From Pyrinomonadaceae bacterium (lineage in GTDB: Bacteria; Acidobacteriota; Blastocatellia; Pyrinomonadales; Pyrinomonadaceae): a DNA stretch of 64,000 nucleotides. The stretch spans positions 62,001-126,000 of the forward strand of contig JAGOBH010000004.1 in assembly GCA_017983495.1 (NCBI GenBank), given 5' to 3'. The notes beneath the pieces were generated by a model. The model ran no database searches, was not told the origin of the DNA, and worked only from the letters and a program-made list of their open reading frames with translations. Made by a program: the position numbers and the translations under genes. Below, piece after piece: positions 10,364 through 19,216 of the stretch. How positions within the stretch are numbered: position 1 is the stretch's first letter; each line of letters starts with the position of its first letter.

Positions 10364-11515
10364 ATGAGTGAGGGCAAGATCGAAAATCCACGGGCCGAGA
10401 TCGATGCGGTCGACGGTGAACTGCTGCGGCTTTTGAATAAGCGGGCAGATATCGCTTTACGCGTCGGTGCCGCTAAGACCAGCGTCGACGCATCGCTCTG
10501 CGACCCGGCACGAGAACGCGAGGTTCTGGCCAGATTGAAGCGTGAAAATCCCGGCCCTTTCGACGATCGGAGTATTGACAGCATTTTTCAGCGGATCATC
10601 GACGAGTCGCTGTCGTTGCAGCAGAGAACCTTTCACAAGCCGCACGATGCCGGAACAGCCCGAACCCCGAAACTCGAAGACCGGTCAAGGGTTGCGTTCC
10701 TCGGCGAGAGGGGTTCGTTCAGCGAAGAAGCTGCGCTTGGCGTTTTGGGCGATGACTGTCAAACGATATCCATGCCTACGTTTGAGACACTTTTTGCGGC
10801 GATTGAAAATGGTCAGGCGGATTACGTGCTTGCTCCGCTCGAAAACAGTCTGATCGGTTCGGTTCACCGGTGTGTCGACCTGCTGCTTGAGAGTTCACTG
10901 CATATTATCGCTGAGGTGATTTTGCCGGTATCACATTGTCTGATCGCATGCGAAGGGGCCACGATCGATTCAATAAAGTCGGTCGAATCGCACCCGGCGG
11001 CACTTGGACAATGCACGCGTTTCTTTTCGGCTTACCCATATATTAAGAAGGTCGCCGGAGACGATACGGCCGGGAGTGTTCGACGGGCGATCGAGAGCGG
11101 CGACATAACGCGGGCCGGCATTGGCAGCAAACGTACGGCCGAGCTTTACGGAGGCAAGATACTTCGCGAGCATCTCGAAGATAATAGCGAAAATTATACG
11201 CGTTTCGCACTGCTCTCGGCTCAGCCTGAATCAAAACTGTCAGGTAACAAGGTGTCACTGGTTGTTCGGTTAAAGAACCAACCTGGCGCCCTTCACAATG
11301 CCTTAAGGCCATTTGTTCGACGCGGTTTGGACTTGTCGAAGATCGAGAGTCTTCCGATCCGCGAAACGCCGGGTGAGTTTAATTTCTATTTGGATGTCCA
11401 GACTCCGGGGAATCTTGTCGAATTAGATGGAGCTCTCGATGAACTTCGAGACTATGCCGTCGAGGTCAGATATCTCGGTCGATATTCGACCGTTGATCTG
11501 AAGAGCGACATCTAG
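10364..11515 (+). CDS. pheA: Chorismate mutase / prephenate dehydratase (P-protein)
   Basis: PheA converts chorismate to prephenate and then to phenylpyruvate in phenylalanine synthesis. An AroQ-type chorismate mutase helix bundle occupies about residues 5-90 (RAEIDAVDGELLRLLNKRADI). The prephenate dehydratase domain starts at VAFLGERGSFSEEAA near residue 110, and a C-terminal ACT domain carries the regulatory motif SKIESLP in the position of the ESRP phenylalanine-binding motif. The length of 383 residues is typical. The next gene, 31 bp downstream, encodes DAHP synthase, so the pair is an aromatic amino-acid operon, probably with feedback inhibition by phenylalanine. Confidence 0.95.
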   Translation: MSEGKIENPRAEIDAVDGELLRLLNKRADIALRVGAAKTSVDASLCDPAREREVLARLKRENPGPFDDRSIDSIFQRIIDESLSLQQRTFHKPHDAGTARTPKLEDRSRVAFLGERGSFSEEAALGVLGDDCQTISMPTFETLFAAIENGQADYVLAPLENSLIGSVHRCVDLLLESSLHIIAEVILPVSHCLIACEGATIDSIKSVESHPAALGQCTRFFSAYPYIKKVAGDDTAGSVRRAIESGDITRAGIGSKRTAELYGGKILREHLEDNSENYTRFALLSAQPESKLSGNKVSLVVRLKNQPGALHNALRPFVRRGLDLSKIESLPIRETPGEFNFYLDVQTPGNLVELDGALDELRDYAVEVRYLGRYSTVDLKSDI

Positions 11516-11546
11516 CAATATTCCCGATCAGTTGTTTCTTATTGTC

Positions 11547-12650
11547 ATGATATTGATCCTCAAACCATATATTGATGAAGGCAGCCGCGAGTACCAGCGG
11601 CTGGCAAGCCATCTCGAAAATCTCACTAATATCTCGTATAGAGTTCATAAGGTGGAAGGTGCCTCTCAGACTCTGACCGAGATCTACCTCATCGGACCAA
11701 CGTCTGCTCTCTCGGTCGACGAGATGAAGAGCTTTCCGGGTGTTGACCATGTCGTCCGCGTGTCGGAGGAATACCGGATCCTTGGCCGTCACAAGCATGA
11801 CACCCGGCCAAATGGTTTCGCATACAATGGCGTCACGTTCAGTCAGGAAAACCTCAATGTCTTCGCCGGGCTCTGTGCGGTCGACTCGCCAGAAAGTGTC
11901 GGGGCAATGATGAAAGCCCTGCAGGAAAATGGTCAAACTTGTACCAGGATGGGAGCTTATAAGCCTCGCACAAGCCCGTATTCATTCCAGGGCCATGGAA
12001 AGAACTGTCTGCCGTACGTTTTTGAACTCGCCGGAAAATATGGCATTAAGGTCATTGCGATGGAGGTCACTCACGAGTCGCACGTGGACGAGATCAGCGA
12101 GGCACTTAACGCGACCGGCAGCCCGACCGGTGTCATGCTTCAGATCGGGACACGAAATACGCAAAATTTCGAACTGCTCAAGAGTGTCGGCCGCCAGCAG
12201 GAATTTCCTGTTCTTCTCAAACGAGGCTTTGGCATCACCCTGGACGAGTCGCTCCACGCCGCTGAGTATCTGGCCAGCGAAGGCAACCAAAAGGTCATCT
12301 TCGGGCTGCGCGGCATGAAGACCAACATTGGCGATCCGCATCGCAATCTCGTAGATTTCGCACACGTTCCGGTGGTAAAGAGTCTGACCAGGATGCCGGT
12401 CTGCGTCGACCCGTCACATTCGGTCGGCGGACGTTTTCGCAGCTCGGACAATATTCTGGATATCATGCATATAACGGCCCAGGGCGTCATCGCCGGAGCG
12501 AACATGATCCTCGTTGATTTTCATCCCGACCCGAGCAAGGCAATCGTCGACGGCCCCCAGGCTTTACGGCTGGAGGAACTATCGCCGTTTCTAGAAGATG
12601 TTCGAATAGTTAGGAATGCGTATGAGCAGCGGCTTGCCCTATATTCTTAA
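11547..12650 (+). CDS. aroF: 3-deoxy-7-phosphoheptulonate synthase, type I-beta
   Basis: DAHP synthase condenses phosphoenolpyruvate and erythrose 4-phosphate, the first step of the shikimate pathway. The start is the ATG at 11547 (MILILKPYIDEG); a TTG 15 bases upstream is less likely. Residues 1-75 form the ferredoxin-like regulatory domain seen in type I-beta enzymes, and the barrel follows with the metal-binding region FAGLCAVDSPES, the motif GAYKPRTSPYSFQG, KRGFGITLDE and CVDPSHSVGGR. It follows pheA in the same direction, which links carbon entry to phenylalanine output. Confidence 0.95.
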   Translation: MILILKPYIDEGSREYQRLASHLENLTNISYRVHKVEGASQTLTEIYLIGPTSALSVDEMKSFPGVDHVVRVSEEYRILGRHKHDTRPNGFAYNGVTFSQENLNVFAGLCAVDSPESVGAMMKALQENGQTCTRMGAYKPRTSPYSFQGHGKNCLPYVFELAGKYGIKVIAMEVTHESHVDEISEALNATGSPTGVMLQIGTRNTQNFELLKSVGRQQEFPVLLKRGFGITLDESLHAAEYLASEGNQKVIFGLRGMKTNIGDPHRNLVDFAHVPVVKSLTRMPVCVDPSHSVGGRFRSSDNILDIMHITAQGVIAGANMILVDFHPDPSKAIVDGPQALRLEELSPFLEDVRIVRNAYEQRLALYS

Positions 12651-12807
12651 CACTGATCGCGGCTTGCTACCTATCATCGATCTGTTCGGTAGCATGGGCA
12701 AGTGTTTTCACGATGTCTTTTACGTGTGTTAGAATTGCGTTGTTCAATTGACGTAAGAGCAAGCAAACATTACCGTTTTTCGGGCGCATCTTCGCCCAAA
12801 TTGCCCA

Positions 12808-13656
12808 ATGCTGAAATCTCCGATACACGACCTGTCTCTGTTTTTCGATCTCGAGTGGGTGCCCGACGCAGCCGGAGCAAGGCGGCTTTTTGACCTTCCG
12901 GACGACACACCTGAGATTGACGCGATGCAGCGGCTTTGGGAACACTCGCCGCAGTACGACGCTGAGAAAATGCCGCGGCCGTTCTTGAAATACATGTTTT
13001 CGCGGGTCGTCTCAATTGCCTTTCTCTCCAGAAAGGCAGTTTACCGCGATGGCGAAAAGACGGTAGAATTTTCGCTCAATTCTCTGCCGAAGCTGCCGAT
13101 CGAGTCAGATGATGTCGACGAAGCTGCGATCATCGAGCGATTCCTTTATATTTTAGGCGAACGGCGACCGCAACTCGTCGGATACAACTCGATCGAATCA
13201 GACCTCCAGGTTCTGATCCAGCGAGGCATCGTTAACGAAATCACCGCACCTGCGTTCAATCAGCGGCCGAACAAGCCTTGGGAGGGCGAAGATTATTTTG
13301 ACGGTCGCAACAGCGAAGCCCATCTCGATCTGCTCAAACGATTTTCCGGCGGTGCGATGACCCCGCGGTTGGATGAATTTGCAAAGTTATGCGGGTTTCC
13401 CGGAAAGATCGATGTCAAGGGCGATCAGGTAACCGATCTTTGGTTGGCCCGAGATCTGACAAAGATCGTCGAGTACAACCAGATCGACACGCTGAACACC
13501 TATCTTGTCTGGCTCAGAGTCGTTTACTTTGCCGGCAAGTTGAGCGAAGAAGAGTATTTCATGGAGCTTGAGCAGTTCCGCGAGTTTCTCGAAAGCGAGA
13601 TCGAAAAGCCTGAGAAACAGTTTGTCACCGATTTTTTGGAAAAGTGGCCTCTATGA
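12808..13656 (+). CDS. Predicted 3'-5' exonuclease of the PolB-exonuclease family
   Basis: The protein matches the stand-alone exonuclease family related to the proofreading domain of family B polymerases (DNA_pol_B_exo2). Exo I is FFDLEW near residue 12, Exo II lies in LVGYNSIESDL near residue 125, and Exo III is YNQIDTLNTYLVW near residue 224, keeping the acidic metal ligands and Tyr. It lacks polymerase and helicase domains. Its end overlaps the downstream methyltransferase by ATGA, so the two are co-translated. The likely role is DNA repair or processing linked to modification; that link is inferred. Confidence 0.85.
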   Translation: MLKSPIHDLSLFFDLEWVPDAAGARRLFDLPDDTPEIDAMQRLWEHSPQYDAEKMPRPFLKYMFSRVVSIAFLSRKAVYRDGEKTVEFSLNSLPKLPIESDDVDEAAIIERFLYILGERRPQLVGYNSIESDLQVLIQRGIVNEITAPAFNQRPNKPWEGEDYFDGRNSEAHLDLLKRFSGGAMTPRLDEFAKLCGFPGKIDVKGDQVTDLWLARDLTKIVEYNQIDTLNTYLVWLRVVYFAGKLSEEEYFMELEQFREFLESEIEKPEKQFVTDFLEKWPL

Positions 13657-14453
13657 CCATCGAAACGGGCAAGATCTATCACGAAAACTGCACCGAGACA
13701 CTTTCGCGAATGCCCGACGACCTGTTGGACATGACCGTTACGAGCCCTCCGTACGATGATCTGCGTGAATATAACGGATATCATTTCCCGGTCGAGGAGA
13801 TCGCGGCGGGACTATTCAGGGCCACCAAACCGGGTGGCGTCGTCGTCTGGGTTGTCGGCGACAGGACTGTTAACGGCAACGAAACTCTAAGCAGCTTCAG
13901 GCACGCACTGACGTTTCAGGAGGCGGGCTTTCGTGTCCATGACACGATGATCTACGCGAAGAACAATCCTATCCCCAGTGACTGCGGAAAGCGGTACCGG
14001 CAGGCATTTGAGTACATTTTCTGTTTCAGCAAGGGGCAGCCAGCCAAATTCAATCCGATAATACAGCCGATCAAGCAGGAAAAGGCATTTAAGTCGTTCC
14101 GGATCACCAAGGTCGGACGAAACGACCTTGCTCACGACCATGTAGCCCCGAAGGAACGAAAGGTCAATAACATTTTCTTCTACAATGTCGGAACGTCGAG
14201 TTCGCAGGACAAGATCGCATTTGGCCATCCGGCTATCTTCCCCGAAAAGTTGGTCGAGGATCAGATCAAGACCTGGACCGATCCGGGCGATCTCGTCTAT
14301 GACTGCTTTATGGGCAGCGGCACGACCGCAAAAGTGGCAATGCTTAACGATCGGGCCTGGATCGGCTCCGAGATTTCCGCAGACTATGTAGCTCTTGCCG
14401 AAGAGCGGCTAGACATTTATCGTGAGAACCAGAAAATGTCCGCTTCCAAATAA
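13653..14453 (+). CDS. DNA methyltransferase, N4/N6 amino type (beta class order)
   Basis: The catalytic motif TSPPYDDL is at about residue 31 and the AdoMet-binding motif DCFMGSGTTAKV near residue 220, so the order is motif IV before motif I as in beta-class enzymes. TSPPY is typical of N4-cytosine methyltransferases, though N6-adenine cannot be excluded. The start is the ATG at 13653, overlapping the exonuclease stop; a GTG nine bases upstream is unlikely. No restriction endonuclease gene is nearby, so this appears to be an orphan methyltransferase paired with an exonuclease. Confidence 0.88.
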   Translation: MTIETGKIYHENCTETLSRMPDDLLDMTVTSPPYDDLREYNGYHFPVEEIAAGLFRATKPGGVVVWVVGDRTVNGNETLSSFRHALTFQEAGFRVHDTMIYAKNNPIPSDCGKRYRQAFEYIFCFSKGQPAKFNPIIQPIKQEKAFKSFRITKVGRNDLAHDHVAPKERKVNNIFFYNVGTSSSQDKIAFGHPAIFPEKLVEDQIKTWTDPGDLVYDCFMGSGTTAKVAMLNDRAWIGSEISADYVALAEERLDIYRENQKMSASK

Positions 14454-14536
14454 CAACCATCCGGGCATCCGGCGCGTCTATAGATAATAGTTCAAGAATT
14501 TTGGATTGAGTTAGTCAATATGAGGCTTGGTATCTG

Positions 14537-15088
14537 ATGAAAACAATCTTGTTGGTCGCTTTAATCACATTGTGTTTTGCTGCCCTGGCATTTGGGCAGC
14601 CCCGTCCTGTCGACAACTCGAGATCCGGCGAAAAGGCCAAGCCCGCACCTGAGAGTTTCGCGGCAAAGTACGAAGGCGGCATGTTTGGCTTCAACGATAA
14701 AGAGGCCGGAACGCTTAAGTTTGACGACGCGAATGATCGTTTGATCTTTTTCGGTAAAGAGCAGAAAGAGATCTTCGCGATCCCGTATGGATCGCTTCTG
14801 GTGATCTATCCACAGTCACAATCCGTCACCTCGACTGCCGGCAATGTCATCAGCCAGATCCCGTTGCCCGGTGCCTCCCTTGCCGGATTTATTAAGGAAA
14901 AAAGGCGATATTTGATCATTCAATATGAAGATCTGGACATTGATGCAAAAGGTGCGGTGAATTTTAAGTTGGAGGACAAGGCTCTGCTCGATTCCGTTTT
15001 GCAGACACTTGCCGAAAAAGCTCAGCTATCTCAACGCGGTGAGGCCTATTATCGCCCGAAAGCAGTCAAAAAGTCTGATCCTAACTAA
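14537..15088 (+). CDS. Secreted hypothetical protein
   Basis: A signal peptide (MKTILLVALITLCFAALAFG-QP) leads a 160-residue domain. The mature part looks like a small beta-rich fold (GTLKFDDANDRLIFFGKE) with a conserved-looking YGSLLVIYPQSQS segment, followed by a helical C-terminus (LDSVLQTLAEKAQL). Its last 8 bp overlap the convergent rsmE gene. No family is recognised. Confidence 0.7.
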   Translation: MKTILLVALITLCFAALAFGQPRPVDNSRSGEKAKPAPESFAAKYEGGMFGFNDKEAGTLKFDDANDRLIFFGKEQKEIFAIPYGSLLVIYPQSQSVTSTAGNVISQIPLPGASLAGFIKEKRRYLIIQYEDLDIDAKGAVNFKLEDKALLDSVLQTLAEKAQLSQRGEAYYRPKAVKKSDPN

Positions 15089-15803
15089 GGTCACCGAACC
15101 TATGCTGAAGGATGGCGGTGATAGCGATCGCCGCTGTTTCAGCCCTCAGTATCCGTCCGCCCAGCGTAATTATCTCTACGCCGCGTGACGCGGCCAGGTC
15201 TATCTCGGCATCATCCCAACCGCCCTCAGGGCCGATGATCGCTGTAATATCCGGGCTTTCCCTTAGCGATGAAAGTGCTTTGCCGCTTCGCTCTGAAAAC
15301 AGAACACGGAGACCTCCGGTTTTGGCAGAGTTCAAGATCGAGTCAAACGAAACGATATCCCCGATAGTCATCAATCGCGCACGCCCACATTGTTTTGCGG
15401 CATCAATGGCGATTCGTCTCCATCTAACCACTTTCTTCTCCGAGTATTTGGCTTTCGCTTCGCTTCGCACCGTCTCAATAGGAATGAAGTGAGTAACCCC
15501 TAGTTCAACGGCCTTCTGAATGACCAGATCGAACTTGTCCGATTTTAGTAGTGATGCTGCAATTGTTATTTCAAAATTCGATTCCGGCGACGTCGGCTTG
15601 ACCTCGCTTATGATCGATAATCGCGCCGCCTGTCTACCGATCTCCTCAATTCGGCAACTGAATTCCACGCCTTCACCATCAAAAACCGCTGCTTCGTCCC
15701 CGACCTTCATTCGCAGAACGTCTCGAAGATGGTGTGTTTCGTCGAGGTCCAGCGTAACAATGGATCCGTCAAAACCGTCTCTGGATGAATAAAATCGTCT
15801 CAT
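15081..15803 (-). CDS. rsmE: 16S rRNA (uracil-1498-N3)-methyltransferase
   Basis: RsmE methylates U1498 of 16S rRNA using AdoMet. The N-terminal PUA-like domain starts MRRFYSS and contains HHLRDVLRMKVGD. The SPOUT knot shows AVELGVTHFIP, the AdoMet-binding loop IGPEGGWDDAE near residue 190 and the terminal LGGRILRAETAAI. The length of 240 residues is standard. The gene is the last of a minus-strand series that includes the heptose genes. Confidence 0.95.
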   Translation of the reverse strand: MRRFYSSRDGFDGSIVTLDLDETHHLRDVLRMKVGDEAAVFDGEGVEFSCRIEEIGRQAARLSIISEVKPTSPESNFEITIAASLLKSDKFDLVIQKAVELGVTHFIPIETVRSEAKAKYSEKKVVRWRRIAIDAAKQCGRARLMTIGDIVSFDSILNSAKTGGLRVLFSERSGKALSSLRESPDITAIIGPEGGWDDAEIDLAASRGVEIITLGGRILRAETAAIAITAILQHRFGDLS

Positions 15804-15813
15804 TTCTCAACCG

Positions 15814-16383
15814 TCAATCCACACGGACACGCCCAAATTTCTCCACAAAGCTCGGCGACATTTGCCTTAGCGTGACCCAATCATCGAATATATCCGGAGT
15901 TTGGAGCCATACTGAAAACCATTCCGATATTTCGATGCTCATTTGTTTCTCGAGGGAGTCTGACTTAGGACTCATCGCGATCTCGTTGACCGTCTGCTTT
16001 CCGCGAAGAGCGGTCTCGCGTGCCAAACGCAGCCCGGCGGCGTCACCCTCGGACTTGAATTTTCGCCGGAGATTATCCAGATTCTTGATTGTCGTTAGAG
16101 CACTCCTAAGATCGGACAATCTTAGGATATTTCGAAAGGATGAATCATACGGACGATCCGATTGTCGTTCGACAAAGAGCATCATTATTTCCGAATGTCG
16201 AAGTTCCGCTCCTTCATCCGCAAGGAGCCGAGCGATGACCATCGGCGAATCCCGGGCCTGCTCGCCATATTCAGCAACAATCACGGTTTCGATCGCCTCA
16301 ATTTCGGCCGCTCCGACATTCTCACAATCGAGTTTTTCCCATACCTCGATGATCAGATCGGTCTTTGTTCGCGCCTGCCACAT
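15814..16383 (-). CDS. Hypothetical cytoplasmic helical protein
   Basis: The 189-residue protein has no signal peptide or membrane segment and is rich in helices, for example ESGDAAG-like linkers and RSALTTIKNLDNLRRKF. Its start is only 31 bp after the rfaE2 stop and its end 10 bp before rsmE, so it is likely co-transcribed with both. I know no function for it. It may be a lineage-specific companion of rsmE. Confidence 0.65.
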   Translation of the reverse strand: MWQARTKTDLIIEVWEKLDCENVGAAEIEAIETVIVAEYGEQARDSPMVIARLLADEGAELRHSEIMMLFVERQSDRPYDSSFRNILRLSDLRSALTTIKNLDNLRRKFKSEGDAAGLRLARETALRGKQTVNEIAMSPKSDSLEKQMSIEISEWFSVWLQTPDIFDDWVTLRQMSPSFVEKFGRVRVD

Positions 16384-16414
16384 TTCGTCTCAAGGATCGG
16401 TCTTTAACAGATTT

Positions 16415-16918
16415 TTAGCCGTCAATTTCACTCGCGGAATTCACAAGAGAGATCAGCTCCGTTGATGAGTGGTCCTTCGGGTCACCGACGATCGCGACAC
16501 GGCCGCCGTACTCGCGAACGATCGCCCTTTCCGGCACATTATCTTCCGTATAGTCGGTCCCTTTGGCGTGGATATCCGGCCTGATCGCCCTGATCAATTC
16601 GGTAACTGTCGGTTCATCAAATATCGTGACTGCATCAACGCACCTGAGCGAAGCGACTATCTCCGCTCGTTCGTTCTCCGGAATGAAAGGACGTCCAGCC
16701 CCTTTCAAAGACCTCGTTTGCCTGTCCGAGTTTACTCCCACTACCAGCAAGTTTCCGAGGCTTTTAGCCCCACATAAATAGCGAACATGCCCGACATGAA
16801 ATAGATCGAAGCAACCGTTTGCGAGCACAATCGAAGCTCCGTCGGCCCGCATCCGCTCCACGAGTTCCATTAACTCGTCACGCCCTAGTATCGCCGCTTG
16901 TGATTGTGAGTTGATCAT
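16415..16918 (-). CDS. rfaE2: D-beta-D-heptose 1-phosphate adenylyltransferase
   Basis: The enzyme attaches AMP to heptose 1-phosphate to give ADP-heptose for lipopolysaccharide core synthesis. The nucleotidyltransferase signature appears as [17 protein letters not shown] near residue 30, followed by [14 protein letters not shown] and the family motif [10 protein letters not shown] near residue 118. It corresponds to the C-terminal half of E. coli HldE, here a separate 167-residue protein. The kinase half is encoded immediately upstream with a 3-bp gap, so the two activities are split but coupled. Confidence 0.93.
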   Translation of the reverse strand: MINSQSQAAILGRDELMELVERMRADGASIVLANGCFDLFHVGHVRYLCGAKSLGNLLVVGVNSDRQTRSLKGAGRPFIPENERAEIVASLRCVDAVTIFDEPTVTELIRAIRPDIHAKGTDYTEDNVPERAIVREYGGRVAIVGDPKDHSSTELISLVNSASEIDG

Positions 16919-16921
16919 AGA

Positions 16922-17941
16922 TCAGTCGCCCGACAATGCCTTACTCTCTGACGGATGAGCTTTAAGCGACATCAGCAATTCATTGGTGGTCACCACGGCG
17001 GTCCCTTTTTTCATTACCACAATGCCGCCGGCGTGATTTGCAATGGTTGCCGATTCAAAATAGCTCAGCCCTGAAGCAAGTGCGAGGGCAAATGCTGCGA
17101 TCACCGCATCGCCGGCTCCCGTAACGTCGACCGCCTGATCCGAACCAACGGCATCGATCTGACGAATCGGGCGGCCTTGCTCAACAAGCAGCATGCCCTT
17201 ATTGCCGTTTGTTACGAGTAGAGCTTCGAGCCCGAGTTCGGAGCGAAGTCGCTCACAATCGGCGTCTTGAAAGTTTGGATCCAGCAATTGCTCAGCTTCC
17301 TCTTGATTTGGGGTTGCCGCACTTGCACCATGAAATTTCGCGAGCCTAAATCTGGAATCCACAAGCAAAGGTATCCCACGTTGGTTGGTGATCGAACGTA
17401 CCTCGTGGAAAATATCATCTTCGGCAACTCCATAATTATAATCGGAGATGATCACCGCGTCTGCCGACCGGGCAGCGGCAGCAGCGGCGGACCTGATCGC
17501 GTCTTTCGTGGCCGGGCTCGCACTTGACGTGTTTTCATAGTCGACCCTGATAACCTGCTGCCGGGATGCGTGTTGCTGTCCGGCGAGTATTCGAACCTTC
17601 GTAGTCGTAGTGACGTGTTTGTCTTGTACGATCTTGCTGCAGTCGATCCCTGCGTCTTTTAGCCGGCTGAGCAGTAATCTGCCGTTTGCATCATCGCCGA
17701 CCAGACCTACAACAACTGTGTTTCCGCCCAACGACGCAACATTGGCGGCGGCGTTAGCTGCAGCACCGGGAAGTGTCGTTGTTTCATCATGGCGGAGAAT
17801 GAACACCGGAGCTTCCCGCGAAACACGTGATATCGTCCCGTTCAGATACTGATCTGCGACCAGATCGCCTATGATAGCGACGGTCTTCTGCCGAAAAACG
17901 TTTACTATTGTCTCAGAAATATCAGCCATTATGTCAGTCAA
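16922..17941 (-). CDS. rfaE1: D-beta-D-heptose 7-phosphate kinase
   Basis: This PfkB-family sugar kinase phosphorylates heptose 7-phosphate at C1. The PfkB signatures are GAAANAAANVASLGG near residue 57 and DVTGAGDAVIAAFAL near residue 270, which holds the catalytic aspartate. The length of 339 residues is as expected for HldA/RfaE1. The ATG at 17941 is used; a second ATG at 17929 is possible. Together with rfaE2 it provides ADP-heptose, evidence for an LPS-bearing outer membrane. Confidence 0.93.
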   Translation of the reverse strand: MTDIMADISETIVNVFRQKTVAIIGDLVADQYLNGTISRVSREAPVFILRHDETTTLPGAAANAAANVASLGGNTVVVGLVGDDANGRLLLSRLKDAGIDCSKIVQDKHVTTTTKVRILAGQQHASRQQVIRVDYENTSSASPATKDAIRSAAAAAARSADAVIISDYNYGVAEDDIFHEVRSITNQRGIPLLVDSRFRLAKFHGASAATPNQEEAEQLLDPNFQDADCERLRSELGLEALLVTNGNKGMLLVEQGRPIRQIDAVGSDQAVDVTGAGDAVIAAFALALASGLSYFESATIANHAGGIVVMKKGTAVVTTNELLMSLKAHPSESKALSGD

Positions 17942-17969
17942 GATTATGGCAAATCGATGCCATAAACAA

Positions 17970-18002
17970 AAATGGTTGAAGGCAGTGAGCCTTCAACCAT
18001 TT
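17970..18002 (-). terminator. Intrinsic terminator after the FG-GAP gene
   Basis: A perfect 14-bp stem (17970-17983 with 17989-18002) closes the loop AGTGA. On the minus strand the arm ends in ATTTTTG, giving a short T tract. It lies just past the stop at 18025. Confidence 0.85.
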
Positions 18003-18024
18003 AGCAAATAAAATACAAGTTGAA

Positions 18025-18999
18025 TTAGTGAGTGTCGTAGCTGGCAACCGGAAAGTCGTTGCTAGCTCCCCACTGCGACTGGGTCGCATTCTGGAAATTA
18101 CTCGAGCTGGTCAGGACATAAAACGTTCCCGTTGTATCCCGCCAGATCGCAACATCGCACTTACCGTCGCCATCGTAGTCATTCTGAGCACTAAGATCGG
18201 ACCCGGTCAGGCCAAAGCTCGTTGCAAGGAGTGATCCATTCGAGCTACGCAAAACATACCAGATCAAGTTTGTTGTCGGCGTTGCTCCCTCGCGAAGCAC
18301 TGCAAGATCGGTCTTACCGTCGCCATCATAGTCACCCGGAACAACAAGATCGTTGCTCAGGCCCCAGTTGGCGATCGTGTAACCTGCGTCGCTACTGCGT
18401 TGAATGTAAAACGTCGCCTGGCTCGCCGCGGTCGCACCCGGACGCTGTACGGCCAGATCGAATTTGCCATCACCATCATAGTCGCCCGGAGCGGTGTAGT
18501 CGGTCGAAACGCCGAACTGCGTTGCCTGAAAACCACCATCCGAGGTTCTGAGAATGTACCATATCATGGCACCGTTTGTGCGTCGCGTGACAGCGACATC
18601 GGTCTTGCCGTCACCATCGTAATCGCGAGCGATCGGCTCGTCACCTGTCAATCCAAATGCCGTCGCAACGAAGGTGCCGTTCGAACTGTTCAGACGATAC
18701 CAGATGCCGGTCGTGTCGCGCCAAACCGAGATATCGCCTTTGCCATCGCCGTCGAAATCGCCGGGAGCGGTATAATCCTCGTTCGCCAGACCAAACTGCT
18801 GAATGGTAAAGCCTCCGGCGCTCTTACTCACGTACCAAACATTATTGGCAGGGCGAAATACCGAAAAATCAGCTTTTCCATCAGCATCGGTATCGAGAGC
18901 CTTTCGAAGGCTGGCCTGAGAAAACGCGGTTACGGCTAAAAGTGTCGCTATTGCGGTAAGGGTAGCGATCTTGCGGCTCGCAGCAAAAAATCTGTTCAT
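18025..18999 (-). CDS. Secreted FG-GAP/VCBS repeat protein
   Basis: A signal peptide is followed by six or seven near-equal repeats of about 45 residues, each with a calcium-binding loop of the form YDGDGKTDVAV and a strand such as WYVLRSSNG. Such repeats build a beta-propeller with Ca-binding loops, as in integrin-like FG-GAP proteins. The first unit begins at DTDADGKADFSVF. No enzymatic domain is fused to it, so it is probably a cell-surface or secreted adhesion or structural protein. It ends at a clear terminator. Confidence 0.88.
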   Translation of the reverse strand: MNRFFAASRKIATLTAIATLLAVTAFSQASLRKALDTDADGKADFSVFRPANNVWYVSKSAGGFTIQQFGLANEDYTAPGDFDGDGKGDISVWRDTTGIWYRLNSSNGTFVATAFGLTGDEPIARDYDGDGKTDVAVTRRTNGAMIWYILRTSDGGFQATQFGVSTDYTAPGDYDGDGKFDLAVQRPGATAASQATFYIQRSSDAGYTIANWGLSNDLVVPGDYDGDGKTDLAVLREGATPTTNLIWYVLRSSNGSLLATSFGLTGSDLSAQNDYDGDGKCDVAIWRDTTGTFYVLTSSSNFQNATQSQWGASNDFPVASYDTH

Positions 19000-19216
19000 T
19001 GTTGATTACCTATCTAAAAATGTTACTGAGGCTCAGGACAGTTCTCTGAAATGAGCAAGAACCTTAAATATACTACTTTCGGGACTGTTACTGCAAGAAA
19101 AACATTGAATTTCCACTGCTTGAAAACTCCCAATTTTTCAAGCAAATCTGTGCCTTTCTCTCATTAGACGCTTCTACTCCACGTAAAGTTGGAATGCGGC
19201 TCAATAAAATTCTCCC

